DNA of 64,000 bases. It comes from Arbacia lixula (lineage: Eukaryota; Echinodermata; Echinoidea; Arbacioida; Arbaciidae). The notes beneath the pieces were generated by a model. That model did not search any database, was not told the origin of the DNA, and was given only the letters and a program-made list of their open reading frames with translations. The position numbers were made by a program, and so were the translations under genes. This document shows, piece by piece, positions 1-14,022 of this stretch; the first letter of the stretch is position 1, and the number at the start of each line of letters is the position of its first letter. Where the stretch lies: assembly GCA_963669155.1 (NCBI GenBank), contig OZ022576.1, forward strand, positions 20,430,990 to 20,494,989. The letters run 5' to 3'.

Positions 1-3000
1 ATCCCTCCTCCATCACAACCATTCAATAAGTAACACACTGCATTCCTTGACTGCCTGGAGATGTAACCCTACATACAAAGTGCACACCCTGACTAGTAGG
101 CTGCATTGCTGCTTGGCTAGCATTCATCCAATCAATCACCATAAACGAATAAAGGTGTAAAATGTTAGTCTTGTAATGCCATGTTGAGCTTATATCACAG
201 TTCAATTAATACAGTTTTCATGACATACATACATGTAGTAATTGACAGGCCTTCATACTTACATGTACAATCAACGTGCACCTTTCCAATACATACAACC
301 ATCACATCATATAGGCCAAGGGACAAGCAGCTTTCTCAAACAAAGACCAGCTTACACCCTTTTTCTCACAAACAAAGCACATCCTGAGGAAATTCCACCC
401 CGAGACCAATCTGGTGTTACAATTCTAGCACAATAACACAAAACATATTGCAGAGATCCTTTTCAGGAAATGGACCAGCGGTATCATAAAGCCTGGTAAT
501 TTTTGTAGTACCTTGTATGTAGTCACACCACACCACTTCCTCTTAGAAACAGATATAGTCATGCATGTTAAATTTTGTAACATCATCAACTGGCATCATT
601 GGCTTGTACAAAAAAATAACAACCCTGCATCATATACCTTACTTAGATACAAACAAAACCGTGAAACATCGGGCACTGATGGTTTGAAAAACAGACAAAA
701 GACCTGACATTCAAACATGAGAAAAGCACATTGCAAACATTAATGCATTGCTCAACACAATTTACACCTTTCTGCATATAATTCCTATTATTCTTCAGCA
801 AAGTTACAAGTCACAAATCAATGTGATAATATGGAATTTGTTGAACTCTTTCATACTGGGAACCCTCTGTTCAATACTGTACAGTGTGTGTGCTTCATAA
901 TAAAAACAAGAGCAATTTCCTCAGTCAAACCACTGGAAATGATCTATATTTTTTATCAAGAAAGGAAGTGAAAAGTGTTCAGAAATCCAACATTTGAAAC
1001 AAAATACTCTGGAAAGATAAAATAATCTACAAACTATGAGTCTGCATGTGGTACATAAAACTGCCTGATTCCCAGCAACACAAAGAGCAAGAAGATCCTG
1101 CCTTGCTATTGGTCCATAGTTTCAGGACTAGTCCATTCAATGTGTGGGTTGCCACTGTCACACAGTCCCTCACACTCACACAAACACACACTCACTAACT
1201 TACTCACATACTATTACTCAGTGAGTATTCAGTCAATACACATGTCCATAACTCAGAAAACTGATTTTTCAAGAGACTGCAAGCAATAGAACCTAACCAC
1301 CTCATAGTCACTGTGATTGTCTTAACATATCAAACATCAAATCTTTGATTAAAACCTATTCTTTCATCAATAAATGGCTTCCTCTGCAAACTCTCAGTTT
1401 CCATAACTTCCACAGATGCAAAAATGTCCCTCCTGCAATTCATTTTGAAAACATGTTGCATGAGCTAGACATATTTTCTGACTTTTGTACTCTACAGGTA
1501 ATCATTATTCATCAGCATGTATTTATGACCACTAGAGAATGAGTGCATACTTATGTACTTCATTAAAGCTACATGCAATACATGCAGTAGGTTTAAACAA
1601 TGAGGCAATGTTTCCTTTGGACATATACCGTTCATGTTATACTCACATCAAGCACAGAATTCTGATGGCTAGCAGATCAGATCAACACACAACATGTACC
1701 ATTACATGTACATGTAAAACATCCATGTATTTTCTCCAGATAGGAAGCAAAAGTTAGGCAGCGAGAGCGTTGTCTCGCTTTCATGAAACAACAAACATCC
1801 CACGGAGGCTGAGGAGCGGGCCAATTGTCATGGCTTATTATAATCACAGCCACTCTCACACAAGTGCACACAACGCAAGAATGCACATCAAATATGTTGG
1901 CTTATCTATTCCTATTTGAGAGGGAGAGAGACAGAAGGCACAGAGCAGAGGCAAGAATAATTCCTGCATGTTTTTTTCACCTGGTCATAAAATATTCCAT
2001 TCAGCGGTAATTGAGACTGCTCGCTTTCTCTCGCACGCCCGATGAATTCTGACATATGTCTCTCATGCCATGCAAGCTATAAAGGGAAGTACAGCATTAT
2101 TCTTCTGTTTCTCTCACTCTGCCTCTGCGATAAGTTGCATACTGGAAAAATAATTAGAAACTGAAACTGAGGCAGGATATTGAAATTATTTAAAAGGTAT
2201 TCAGGCTTCAGCTGCTTGCCTTTCTGTAACTCTCAGCCTTCATTCTCTTTGTTAATCCCTCTGGACTTGTAACTGCACGCACATGTACTCAATGACTATT
2301 CAAAAACAAAACAGTCATCGTGCTGGTACATTTACTGAAGATCGAATCACATTCTATAATAACAAACCATTTCTTTCTTGAGATGTTCTCTTGATTTGAA
2401 CATTTCTGCTTACCTGCTCAGTAGCCTTGTCTTTGTTTTTCCAATACTGATTTTCCCATTAGCTTGTATGTTAGTGAAATGGGCATTTGGGCAAGCTTTC
2501 CAAATCTCACAAGCATTTTTTTGTAGATGTATGTACTTGTAAGACAAATGTAATGTAACTCAAATATTCCTTGAATGATATAATTTCTTCCAATTTTGAA
2601 CATTCTGAAGTGGAGGACCACCACAATTAACTTTCTTCAGTAATACATGATCAGCACTTAATGCTTCATCATGCATTAATGAAGTATTGTGCTGTATCTA
2701 CAGTGTTCCTTGATTTCAGCTCCAACAAAAATTCAAAGAACAAAAGGTCAATATCATAAAACATTATTTTCCCTGAAATTTGCTTGCATTACTTAACATG
2801 CTACAAAAATATTCCTAATTCTGTTTTAACAAATCCAGTGTTTGCCGTTCTACACACTGTAACATTGCACTCGCATCAATCTATTTGCGTGTGTGTCGTA
2901 TCACTATTTATGTTCACAATCACACTTTCGTGCATGTCAGTCTGCAAATTCCTTTGACCTTCCCTCCTACAGTGACATATTGTAGCCATGACTTTCAGCA

Positions 3001-6000
3001 AAATCCAATCAAATTACATTTGATTTGCAGCCTTCTCAAGTGGATGCGGAAATCTTCTGTAGTCTCCGTTCTTACATTTTCTTCTTCATAAAATGAAATA
3101 TGAGACATCGGGGCAGAATCGCAAGTATAGCAGCCTTCTGTTCCTCTTTTTCTTCTAACATGCCGTTTCTGTTTTCTTGTTCTTTAGCTTTTAACTTTTT
3201 ATACACAAAGTAATTCAATAACTACAATACTGATGAGCACCATCTATCATATTCATATCATTACAACAAATTAATGCCCATTTCATAAGGTTTAAAAGAG
3301 CAATGGACGGATAAAAGAGACAATAATAGTGTGAGGTAACATGTACATCAATTATGTAAACATCATAACACTTCATAAAGTTTTGGAAAATGTAGAAAAT
3401 CAGAGTATAGATGAGAACAATTCTCACATGAAATACACCAGCTCAGAAGAACCACAATAATTTGAAAGATATTTCTTTATTAAGAAATATCTTTATCTTA
3501 TTTCACCTCTTTGATACTTAAACATTTTTTTAGAGTAACATTGTGTCATTTCATTTTCAGTACCATTAGTTTAGCAATATCTTTCTTGCTATTTAACTTT
3601 CACTCAATTTTTACATGATTCTTGTCCTCATGTTATTGATTTGTTTGTTTATTTATGTTACTGGACATCATAAGCTATTGTTTTTAGATGAGAGAAAATA
3701 AATGAACTGAATTGAACTATGCCATATTTTATTTTATTTGTAATTCTGTAATCATACTGCATGTAATTCAAAATATGCTCTTGCCCTGTACAGTATAATC
3801 TATGATCCAGTCTCAACTGATGATTACATATGTAGGAAAACATTTACCATGATTGCTTAATGAGCTGGGATCAGGTCTAAAAATATGTGTTTGACAGCTC
3901 CGTTGCAATTACAAACAGGAACATTTAAAATACTAGATTTGAGCTCAAACACCATTTTATACAGGTTGGTGCTTTTAAGGCTAAAGCATCGAGTTTCATG
4001 CTGAACTGGACAAAATATACCGCGGTTCAAAACTGCGGCTCCTTCCCTTTCCCTTTCCCAATGCCAATTCCTTTGAGCTGTTGTGTATGTCCAACCTTGA
4101 GTCTAAGGTGGATTCAATGTTGACTTAAAGACAGCCCGTCCCTTTTTCAGATCACCACAAAACCATTGAAACATTGGCAAAACATTATAGAAGTGTTAGC
4201 AAGCTGTATATTCATAATTTGAATCTGATACGTAGTGTAAAATTCAAATAATGCACATAAACAACGTCTGATTAATAGTCTTTACCTCAGGCTCTTAGCA
4301 GTTTGTGTTGAAATATCTGCTTTATTGATTAATGTGTTTATCAAATTATGAAACGCATTATGAAAAAAATGTTCTATAGAAGGAATCATCTCCAAAGTTT
4401 GGTAATTACTCATAAAATTAGGATTTCACACATGCATAATAACCACATAGATACTGTAACAAAGACTAATACTTTTTTCGTAGTACAAAAAAAGTCGGTT
4501 TGAAATTAAACAACTGAAATTTTTACATATACAGAAAGCTTCAACATGCTATATTCTTAGAAATGGTCTTGAATCACACTCTCTTCAATTTACGATCCTG
4601 ATAGACGATTTCAAATTTTAAGCTTGCAAAAGGGATGGACAATCTTTAAGGGAAGTCCATCTTTGGTTTATAATTTAGATGGCCCTAGGGGGTGGTTTAA
4701 GCTTGGATTTAGCTCAGGTTTAATGACTAGTATCGTGACATCACACGTGCGACATGAAATATTCACAGGATTTGCATGAACGAGGTAGTCCTTACCATTA
4801 TACTCTAAAAATATGGATTAAAAACTGATGCTAAATACAATTGAACCCATTGTTCACGGTTAAATTTTCTAGCATTGTGAACCCTGGTCCTGTTAGGATT
4901 GTGCCATGAAACTGCAGTTACCATAGGAAAGTGGCTTAATTCTGTCCAATATAAGGTATTTGAAGTCTATTCATAAGCTGCCTGCCATCTATTGTCCGAG
5001 CAGCAGATTGTATAGGAGTCATGCTGCTGAGATGAGTGGATAAAGCCGTACAGTATAAGCAGGCTCAGCAAAGAAGAGGTGATAAGAAGAACTGCCATTA
5101 TCAAAGTATGAACTGCCATTATCAAAGTATGATGTTTCAAGAATATTCAACGGGTCAGAAATATAGCCAATTAAAGACTTCTTCAATAAAACATGTTCTG
5201 GCTGTCTTAAATCAGTGGGCCAAGATTTCAGGAATATAATCAAATATACAGTGGTGATTCATTGGTCCAGACAATGACAATGATAGTGGATTGTGTGATG
5301 TGAGCCAGGGGCAAATTCTATTTAAAAACAAACATGATTTGTTATTTGAAATAAAGTATCAAAATGGTATAGTCACTTCTATGTTCATGCTCATCACTGG
5401 TTCCATACAACATCACACCAGCAAGCAAGAGGTTTGCTGGTTCAACAGTGTTTAACAGGATAGTGTCTCGTGCTCTCTCTAAACCTGATCAATACTGCAA
5501 TATTACAGATGCACTTCAGTAAAAGAATTTCCTAGCGATCATCATGAACACCGTTCATAAGTACACAGAAAACGTAATACTGCTGCAATATTGCAGCATA
5601 AGAATTGCCTAGTTCCCACAAATTAACACCATGCAACAAACAAATCACAACCCTAGATCGATGTTGTACCTCAATACACAAGCCGCAACATTTATCGCTT
5701 AATGTGCGGATGCAGTTGATAATATTGACTATCAACATTCATTTTTACAAGGGTTCAATCTGCAAAATAGCCGGTAAAAAGGCAAAGCAAATACTGTAGC
5801 ATTTGAGCAACTCCCCTCCAGTAGTGTATTAGCATAGTTGATGCTTTTTTGCGAACAAATATCACGACATGTGCAAAAACTGCAATGCAGCTTGTTATGC
5901 ACCAATGAGTCTTTTTCAAAACACATTAATTAGCAAACAATACTGGTGAGAGTCCTAGATGCTGTTGGACCAGTGATGTACAGTATGGTACGTGGCTTTG

Positions 6001-7100
6001 ATGGGTTTTTGCTGGTGGAAAACTGTCAAGAAGGCTGGTTTTGTAGAATCAGTTATGTTCTATATCTATCATTGATGACGTCAAACATATTTGATTTACA
6101 AAAATGGGATGAAGTGCCTAATTCACACATATTTTTTCACACAAGTATTTAAGTTGCAAAGACAGTCACACAACACACACACCACTTTGTTTTGGATGCT
6201 AGTTTTTACTATCAAGTATCAAGCATGCATGTCTACAAACACATTGTGTAAGTTTAACATGTACCGGTAATGTCTATTTGGTTTAAGATACATCTAAATA
6301 GGCCTACGTTTATGGTATACTTTTTATTTACCGACAGCAAATATCTTCCAAAATAAAAACTAGAGAAGTAAATGCATACCAGATAATTTTTCACCAGATA
6401 GCGGATTGGAAGCTAAACGTGTAACAGGCCCACCTTAATATCCACTCAAGTAGTTATGTATGTACAGTTCATTTTAAAGCAACTTTCTAATTAATCAAAA
6501 CAGAATCTTTCGACTGAATGTGGAAAGCCAGAAAATAAGAGGAAGCTTTATGGTGCCTTCCACTTATCATCAGTGCCAGTAAAATAAACCTGGCTTGTAC
6601 ATCAACGTCTCTCAAATGAAAATGTGTGAACCGGCATCTAAACTAATCAAACTAAAAGATGTATCGTCGTTAATAAAGTAGGAACATTAAATTTAACATC
6701 GAAAAAGAATGGAATTCACAGTAGAATGGGAGTGGATAAATAACCGAGGTGTTATTCATATTGGGGCTATGCCCGACTGCATCACCATCAGAAGATTTTC
6801 CCCATCTGATAAAATCAGAATCTCAAATGCAAGATCAAAGTAGTTTATAATTAAATTCTAGAATGATTAACAAAAATAACATAAACACTATTGTAGTGAT
6901 GGGTGAAAGTAACCCACATGGGTGTAGGGTATAACTGGGGTCTACTGAGACAAAGAAATTTGGAAATGCCTTGAGAATATACCAGATGAGAAAGTGAAGA
7001 TATCCGACTTGACAAGAAAGCTGTCAGCAAAATGACCCCAAAACCCATCCAACAAAGGCTCAGCACGGAGCAAGCAGGCTCAGCGAGAGCCGCTCACAAC
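1..7100. other. Gene-free stretch, no supported coding exon
   Basis: All open frames here are short (about 75 codons or less), AT-rich and without recognisable domains. I see ordinary AT-rich DNA, a CA-rich stretch near 1140-1200, an 18-bp perfect palindrome at 5581-5598 (TGCTGCAATATTGCAGCA) and a short direct duplication of GAACTGCCATTATCAAAGTA near 5090-5130. It may be introns or 3'UTR of a minus-strand gene that starts near 7.7 kb, but no exon supports this. Confidence 0.5.
3985..4082 (+). repeat. Dispersed repeat, copy 1 (second copy at 26815-26920)
   Basis: This roughly 100-bp segment contains CATGCTGAACTGGACAAAAT followed by a TCCCTTTCCCTTTCCC tract and ends in CCTTTGAGCTG. The same order of words, with a few substitutions and an expanded TTCCC tract, recurs in direct orientation in intron 3 of the LMBR1 gene. 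No terminal inverted repeats or coding capacity are visible. Confidence 0.7.
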
Positions 7101-7122
7101 ATAAGCAGAACATTCAGTGCGA

Positions 7123-8800
7123 TTAGAACGGCGAAGTAAATCGTCGCCAATTGAAGGGGAATAAAGATGGCAGACGAACGACAGAGAATCCACACCCAGT
7201 GTGTAACGACCTTTCATATTTTAACAAGTACAGCAGTAATAAATTAGAACGATCCGAAACGCCGACAAACAAGTATGAAAATGCGGCCGAAATTCGTACA
7301 AATTGACCATTGATAGCCCCCAGTGAACACACACACGTGTGTTTGGGGTCAATGCGGAGACGAGAGGAGACAAATTCGAAATTTTCAAGCAAGAATCTTA
7401 CCGTAAATCGACGGAGAAGACGCAAGTCGATAGAGCAATTTGGAATAAAGAGATCCCTGTGGTTGTTTTCTAATAAAAGAACGAAAGATTTCCACCAGCT
7501 CGACATATTGGAAGGTCAGATAAAGCCGTAAGGAAATACAACGAAAACACGTATAAATCCGATTGAATGTGTATTGCTGTCTCCCACACACTTTCCCATG
7601 TCACTTACCTGAGTCCACAGTGTTGTGAATGGATGAAAAGTTGAAGAAATTTCACTCAGATTTTGTCACAAATCGAGCGACGTCTCCAGATAAGAAACGG
7701 ACACCATTTTTGTTTGCCCTTGTTGTTTCGTATAAATAGGTAAAAGGATATATGAGGAGTCAATTTATGCATGAGTCGTCTACAGCTACACGGCAGCTGC
7801 GCGTAACATGACGGCTTCGCACCCCGCGGCTTCGCGAAAATGTTACCAAACTTACAACCAAATTTCACTACATTCAACCCAAATTAGAAGTCCAGAGTTA
7901 CGCAATAGATCAGGCACATGTTTCTACAGCACATCATATAAATTCCTGATCAGAATGTGAAAAAAATGTGTCCAAAAATCCGTAAAATGCTGACCTATTT
8001 CGCGGAGATTTCGGGGGGTTGCTATTATCGGAGTATACAGCGAGATAATGACCCCGAGATTTCTTTGTATAAGAAGTATACACATTCGGATATTACAATT
8101 AGAATTGAACCAATTTACCGGCAAATTGTACTCTCTATGTTGTATATTCCCTGTGCAATGTTGTGGAATGGTGTGTTTTAACATCGATGTCTGTATCAGA
8201 GCAATACTAGTGTAAATATGTGACCGAAAGGGAAGACATTTCGGCGAAGAAAGTGAGTTGGTGGTGATATAATCATTGGGGACATTGCATTCGGAACAAA
8301 GTAATCTTGCGATCATTCGCGAGGGGTCTGTCAATTTATTGGCGGATCGCGAATGAACAAAACACTGCAGGATAAAATTATGTTAAAAAATCAACCTCCT
8401 ACTAACTCACTTTTTCATGAAGCCTGAGAGAGCCAATGGGTTTGGTAACTGGAGAAATAAATCCAAAGTAAGTCCAATCAAGGGTAGGGATGGCGAGAAA
8501 AGGTGCTATCCGGGGAAATGGGAATTTCAAGCGGTGTATTATATTGGACTACATGTGGGGTTGTAGGATGTGCGTGACGTCACAGTCCTGGAGCAAAACA
8601 AAAAAGTCGACATGAATGAAATTCGCGGAGCTCGCTGCGTGCAGCGTGCGATCGACACGGCATAGCGCGTTTTCGGACAATGGTTTTTTCGAAGGGGGTT
8701 CGGTATTTGTTGGCTTTTGGGTTTTTTCCGCCTTGCGCATAATTTTGAACTCTCCGTCATCATGTCGAAATAACAATACTGTATTGCGAGTATAGAAAAG
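7123..8800. other. CpG-richer, promoter-like stretch without a supported gene
   Basis: This stretch, especially 8570-8720, has more CpG than its surroundings and contains a perfect CRE palindrome TGACGTCA at 8575-8582. The 127-codon minus-strand frame at 7123-7506 has no recognisable domain and overlaps equally open frames on the other strand, so it is not annotated as a gene. A plus-strand ATG in good context near 7168 stays open for only about 25 codons. Confidence 0.35.
7608..7735 (-). promoter_or_regulatory. Possible minus-strand promoter and 5'UTR exon
   Basis: Read on the minus strand, a TATTTATA-like word near 7730 is followed about 120 nt later by an exact consensus splice donor (ACTCAG|GTAAGTG, donor GT at 7606-7607). 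The intervening sequence has only a very short open frame after its ATG. This fits a non-coding first exon of a gene running towards position 1, but no downstream exon was identified. It rests on short motifs only. Confidence 0.25.
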
Positions 8801-8984
8801 TGTTTAAAAAAATTTTTAGAGAGTCACAGCAAGGTAAACTGTGATTCACTGATGATTAACGTGAATACGTAAAGTCACAAATATTTGTCAAGTTTGAGGG
8901 ATTTTATTGTTTTGTTTTGTTTCTTGGTGTGTTGTAATCATTCGCGTGGGATCATGCATTCAAGGTATAATGGGCCGGGCCATG

Positions 8985-8990
8985 CCCCCC

Positions 8991-9049
<59 letters not shown>
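8985..9049. repeat. Poly-C run followed by (CT)n microsatellite
   Basis: A run of about 16 C is directly followed by about 24 CT dinucleotides. The same C-run plus CT arrangement recurs at 12726-12840, so it is a recurrent composite microsatellite in this genome. Confidence 0.95.
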
Positions 9050-9052
<3 letters not shown>

Positions 9053-12000
9053 CTGTCTGTCTCAAAGGATACTGCTACTCTAGAGGTCGAACAGTGCGTT
9101 ATGAGATGGACGGGTTTGACGACATAACTGGGAGACCTATTACTTAAAAGAGGGTAGCGTCATTTAGGAACGGGTGTGGTGTTGGTGGTATAATTTGGTG
9201 GTCGTGGTGTAATATAGTAGGGGCGATATAGTTACGATGGTAGTGACAATGATGTACGGTGATTAGTTGGTAATTGCGATATATGCAATTATAGTTTCTT
9301 GCCAGAAGGGGCGTGGTCGAATCGGAGCACATGGTTTCATGACCACGTGGGTTTGTTTTGGAAATGTTCGCGCGCGTAACGTGTGCGTTATCATATTGAG
9401 CGCGCAATAATCGATCAGACTCGCGCGTTTCTATTTGGTTGATTGCGGAGTGGGACGGGAAGGGAGTAACAGGGGTGTTAGGAGGGGGAGGGGTGGAGGG
9501 AGTACGGCATAGGGCTCCGTGCATTAGTTTGAGGACGACTGCTAAATTCATAGTTTGTACGCAATGTATGATGAGTTTCATGAATGTCATAGTGACGATA
9601 AATCAATTTTCATTTCCATTTGCGATTTTAAACAAATGTAAATAAGAACAGTGATAAGCTTAAATACACGATTGTATGCTTGTGGAGTGTAATACAACGC
9701 CTTATATTTCCAGTAAAGCACGGCCCACATGAAGGGTTATAAAACAAGAATACATGACTACGTGAATGTTCATGAATAGTTAAGGGATTGATTAGGCTGT
9801 ATACAGAGGCCGCGGAAATTTTTACTTCTGAAACAAATTGCCTAATGGTCAGATAAATTAACAACCTGGGACTGATCTATGTAGTTAGATCATGCAACAT
9901 CTTTTATTACCGTGCAATATGCGTAGGAAGCAACCCAAGTAATGATATGCACGCTGTTCCTGTCCGGGGTCACTAAACTCCTCTACACCCTATAAATGTA
10001 AACATATTCTTTGATTTTTGATTTAATCATCATTAGGCCTATTTGATTAACTCTATGTTATATTTAATACTCATTGCTTGTACTGGCACAAGGCGGGAAA
10101 GTGAGGAAGGGTGTGCGGTGCAGAGCAACGGCATCCAATCTACCCGACTTCAGTTTTCTACCACAGTGATATAGCCCCCCGCCCTTTGGCAGGTGTAACC
10201 ATCTATAAATTCAATCAAAGTTACACAAGCCATGTGTGAGAAACATACATAATAATATTCTTGCCAAATGTGTAATAAGTTAGTGTTCTCATCATAAAGA
10301 CAAGCGAGTCAGATTTCGTCTGCAAAGGCCTAGTGTTACATGCCTATATACATAGTCAAATTTCTTTTCAAATAAGTTTTGTTTGTCTTCCCATTATTTC
10401 TTTTCATCATTTGATCGTATGTTATACTGTTCGTTGGCAAAATGAAAGCAAAATACAGGATATTCTAATAGGAAGAAAATATAAGATCAATTTCCGCGAG
10501 AGATTCAACATGGCGAGCTAACACAGCACATGATAAGTCAAGGAAACTCTTTCAATCTACGATCGATGAACAGGCGAAGTCCTACAATCATCGTTGGATT
10601 AAAGTAAAGTAAAGACCATGACTTTATTACGTTCCCTTCTTCTCCTCCCATCCTCCCCGGCCCCCATCCCCTTACCCCCTCCCCCTCCTCCTCGGACCCA
10701 ACCCAAACTTTACCCCCGGCCGTCGCGCATCCTCACCCTTGTCAATTATTATGCAGTCCGTAATACATTCAACCCAGACAAAGGTGCACTTTGTGCGCGA
10801 CAGCGGAGTACAAGTGGGTCGTGCGCAATTCCAAATTACACAAATGACGCGATTACATCGAGATCAACAGTCTTCGAATCATCTTCATGCATCGCCCGCT
10901 GTCGGCCACCTCTTGGCCAATCACGACGCAGTATCCGCGCAACGTCAGGATACATTTGCTTATCTCATTAGCATATCCGGAGGTAAAAACACCTAGGTTA
11001 GGCAGGGCTCATTTTCATAGTGATATTTCAGAGATGGCTGTTTTTCCGGTAAGATTGTATCTCATTCGTTTGCAGGACATGCACGCGCGGGAAGACGTCA
11101 AGTAGTTCTGTATATCCCGCGGACGGATAATAATACCTGAGCACCGGGCAAGCCGTGCCTCTCCCCTGATCCCGCATGCATGCTGAGATAGATATTCTCT
11201 AAACGCGTAATTGGCTTTTTTCATTCAGCTGCTAATACATTAACTGATCAGAAATAGTCGTAAATCGTCGTTATCCCTCGAGTGAAATCTGATTTATGAA
11301 CATCCATCAAAAGCATTGTAACTTCACTTGGTAAAATAAAATCACCTTGATCACCCCACAATCCGTTGTAAAATAATTCTTAGGACTGCACTACAGACAT
11401 AATTTCAAATAGACAACAAGCCTCATTTACCAAATTAATGATACATGCAAAAGAAACACATAAGATGGAGAATGTTGACGCTTGGAAACTGTAGTCAAGA
11501 CTAAGTTACTGAAATCTTTTGATCGGTTGATGATGATACTCTTACGATTCAACATTGATACATTTTATTCTTCTACCATTAAGTAGAGCGCTTGTGTACC
11601 TTATGGTAGCAAGTTCTGCTCCAATAACATCCTACAGGACAACATTTCATATTGAACATTTTCAATTAGAGACGTATTAGTGTGGAGCTTAACCAGATTG
11701 CTGAAACAAAGGAAACCCTATATAGCTCTTCTACTATCTAAATTTATTAAGTTTATACCACGCAGTCAATAACTTGCAAAAATCACCATGATGAAACGTC
11801 CTTTTCAAAAGATATAACGTAAAGTTGACGGTTAAAATGTTTTAAAAAGTAGACAAGGATAATTTCCAATGGTTGAATTGCGGATTTTCCATCCATTTTC
11901 GTCAATAAGTATATTGTTATGTAGGCCCTATAAACTACATTATATATTACGATGACAATAAATAATGTAATAAAAACTCCGGGGTGAATATAATTTGTTT

Positions 12001-12725
12001 TGCAGACAATACGTGAGCAGATGCTACCTACACTCTTCAATGTTGTACACCGAAGCATGTCTTACCCTTTGCAAAAGAAAAACCTTTGAATATTCCTCAT
12101 TAGCATTTTCAAGAAATCTCTCATATCAATGGTGGAAAGTGGGGCCATTTTCTTACCCATCCTAAACCACCGCCCCTCATCTTTATCGATATATATATTA
12201 TCTTTTGAATAGACACCGAAATATTGTTTTATTTTCAAGAGCTGACAAAAATAACTTGAAAATGTGTACACACCACAATTAGCCCCAGCCTACCATGTGC
12301 CCAAGTGTTCAAGTTTCCAGTCAAATTCAATGATATTTTATTTAAAAATTCAAACTTTTATTTGTCTTTAATTTACTTTGATGTTCTATCCATTTAACCC
12401 CTGAATCATTATTTGCAACATGTATAAAATACGTTGATATTTCTAAACAATGTCAATAAAACACACACATACTGACACACGCGCGCACATACATACATAA
12501 AACATACAGACACGAATGTGCGCACACTCACAGTAAATAAACACATTCGTTGATTATGTATTCAAAATATTTCTGCGAATGCAACAACGCTCGTCATTGT
12601 TAGTATTCAGTCAACTATCGACAAAATGGAATTGTGAGATAACGTATTAAAACTTTCAACGATCTCATTATCCTTCGTGCATGTTTCTGTGTATCTCCTT
12701 ATTTTGTTTTAATAATCTATTCATT

Positions 12726-12787
12726 TCTCTCCTCCTCCCACCCCCCCCCCCCGCCCCTCTCTCTTTCCCTCTCTCTCTCTCTCTCTC

Positions 12788-12834
<47 letters not shown>

Positions 12835-12840
12835 CTCTGT
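12726..12840. repeat. Poly-C plus CT/CTAT microsatellite
   Basis: A C-rich run is followed by long CT repeats that grade into CTAT repeats. The 101-codon plus-strand frame across it is Ser/Leu low complexity produced by the repeat, not a gene. Confidence 0.95.
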
Positions 12841-13481
12841 CTTTCTATCTTGCCCATCTCTGGAGTGCATCTTCTCTCGTCTTCTTTCTTAACATCTATA
12901 GGTCTAAAATATACACGTGCATTTTGCTATACAGTGTATTTTCTATAGTTTCCTTTATTTTATATCGCCTCCATGCCATACGATGAAGATAAAACACATC
13001 AAAGCAGTCTTACAAAAGCAACATTCGGTTTAATGTGATCATATTCTCTGGTATACATATACGTTATGAACAACAAAGGCACAGTGTCAATCAACCCATG
13101 GAGCTATCTGTGATCAAACAGTAGTCACACGGACTAAGTAACTCAACGTATATTACTGAACGTGCTGAATGCACTTCTCCTTTTTCGATCCCTAAACATA
13201 GTCAGTGAGATGAAACATAATGGATTGTGAGCTGACATAGAACTGTATGAATACATTCTTCATTTCTACTTTCATATTTAGCAATAGCAAGAGCATATTT
13301 CAAACGATAGATTATAGTAACCCGATATTATCAAAACAAATAATAATATTATAAGTATAACACGTAGCATGGTGTGTTGTTGATTTATCATTTAAAGCGA
13401 TTTCAAGATAATGTTGCTTCAACCTTTTACAAAATATGTTAGACAGATAATAAAAGCACAATATACAAACGAGGATTGCAT

Positions 13482-13487
13482 TTTATT
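13482..13487 (-). terminator. Candidate poly(A) signal of the minus-strand small heat-shock gene
   Basis: The minus strand reads AATAAA here, about 540 nt downstream of the stop codon at 14023. Other AT-rich words are present, so this is one plausible cleavage signal rather than a proven one. Confidence 0.3.
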
Positions 13488-14022
13488 GAGGTAATCATTA
13501 TGTTTTCAACATAATGCGAATGCTTAGTACTGTCATTCAACATAGCAACCATGGGCATCCTATATGAAATCATTTCAATCAGAACGGGCAACTTTAAGGT
13601 AATGTCATAACTGCACTTCGATCAACACTTTTTTCAGAGACATCAATTACCCATCTAGATGCAAACTGTTTAAACATAGTTATTTGAAGATACACATGCT
13701 ATAATGATTACCTTCAATCAATAACGCAATTAAAGTCAAAATGCACTGCACGCCCGCATAATCCTTAATATCCTTAAAAGATAATGCGTTTCTCTAAAAT
13801 AAACTTTAACTTTACAATGATTGCTCGTAACTTCTAATAATTCCTTTCAAAATGAAGTAAATATCATAAAGAATAAACATTTGTTAAATATTTCAAAATA
13901 CATGCATACGCACAAAATGTATACTCGCAAACGTGACAATGATTATGGAAGTAAAATTCATCATGAGTTTAAAGGTATAACATATTTTTTAGAGACCTGA
14001 TATACATGCGTTTGATCTTGAG

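Larger units (their letters stand above)
9060..14022. other. Gene-free stretch with microsatellites
   Basis: Apart from a CpG-richer segment around 10600-11170 and the CT microsatellite at 12.7-12.8 kb, I see only AT-rich DNA. The open frames at 9144-9590 and 10618-10971 are proline or low-complexity rich, lack domains and overlap frames on other strands. The part nearest 14022 is probably the 3'UTR of the minus-strand heat-shock gene. Confidence 0.5.

Noticed and set aside
1140..1200. CA-rich stretch as a possible regulatory element
   Set aside because: It is an ordinary degenerate CA microsatellite with no associated motif.
7123..7506. 127-codon minus-strand frame
   Set aside because: No domain, no homologous motif, and competing open frames on both strands in a CpG-richer region.
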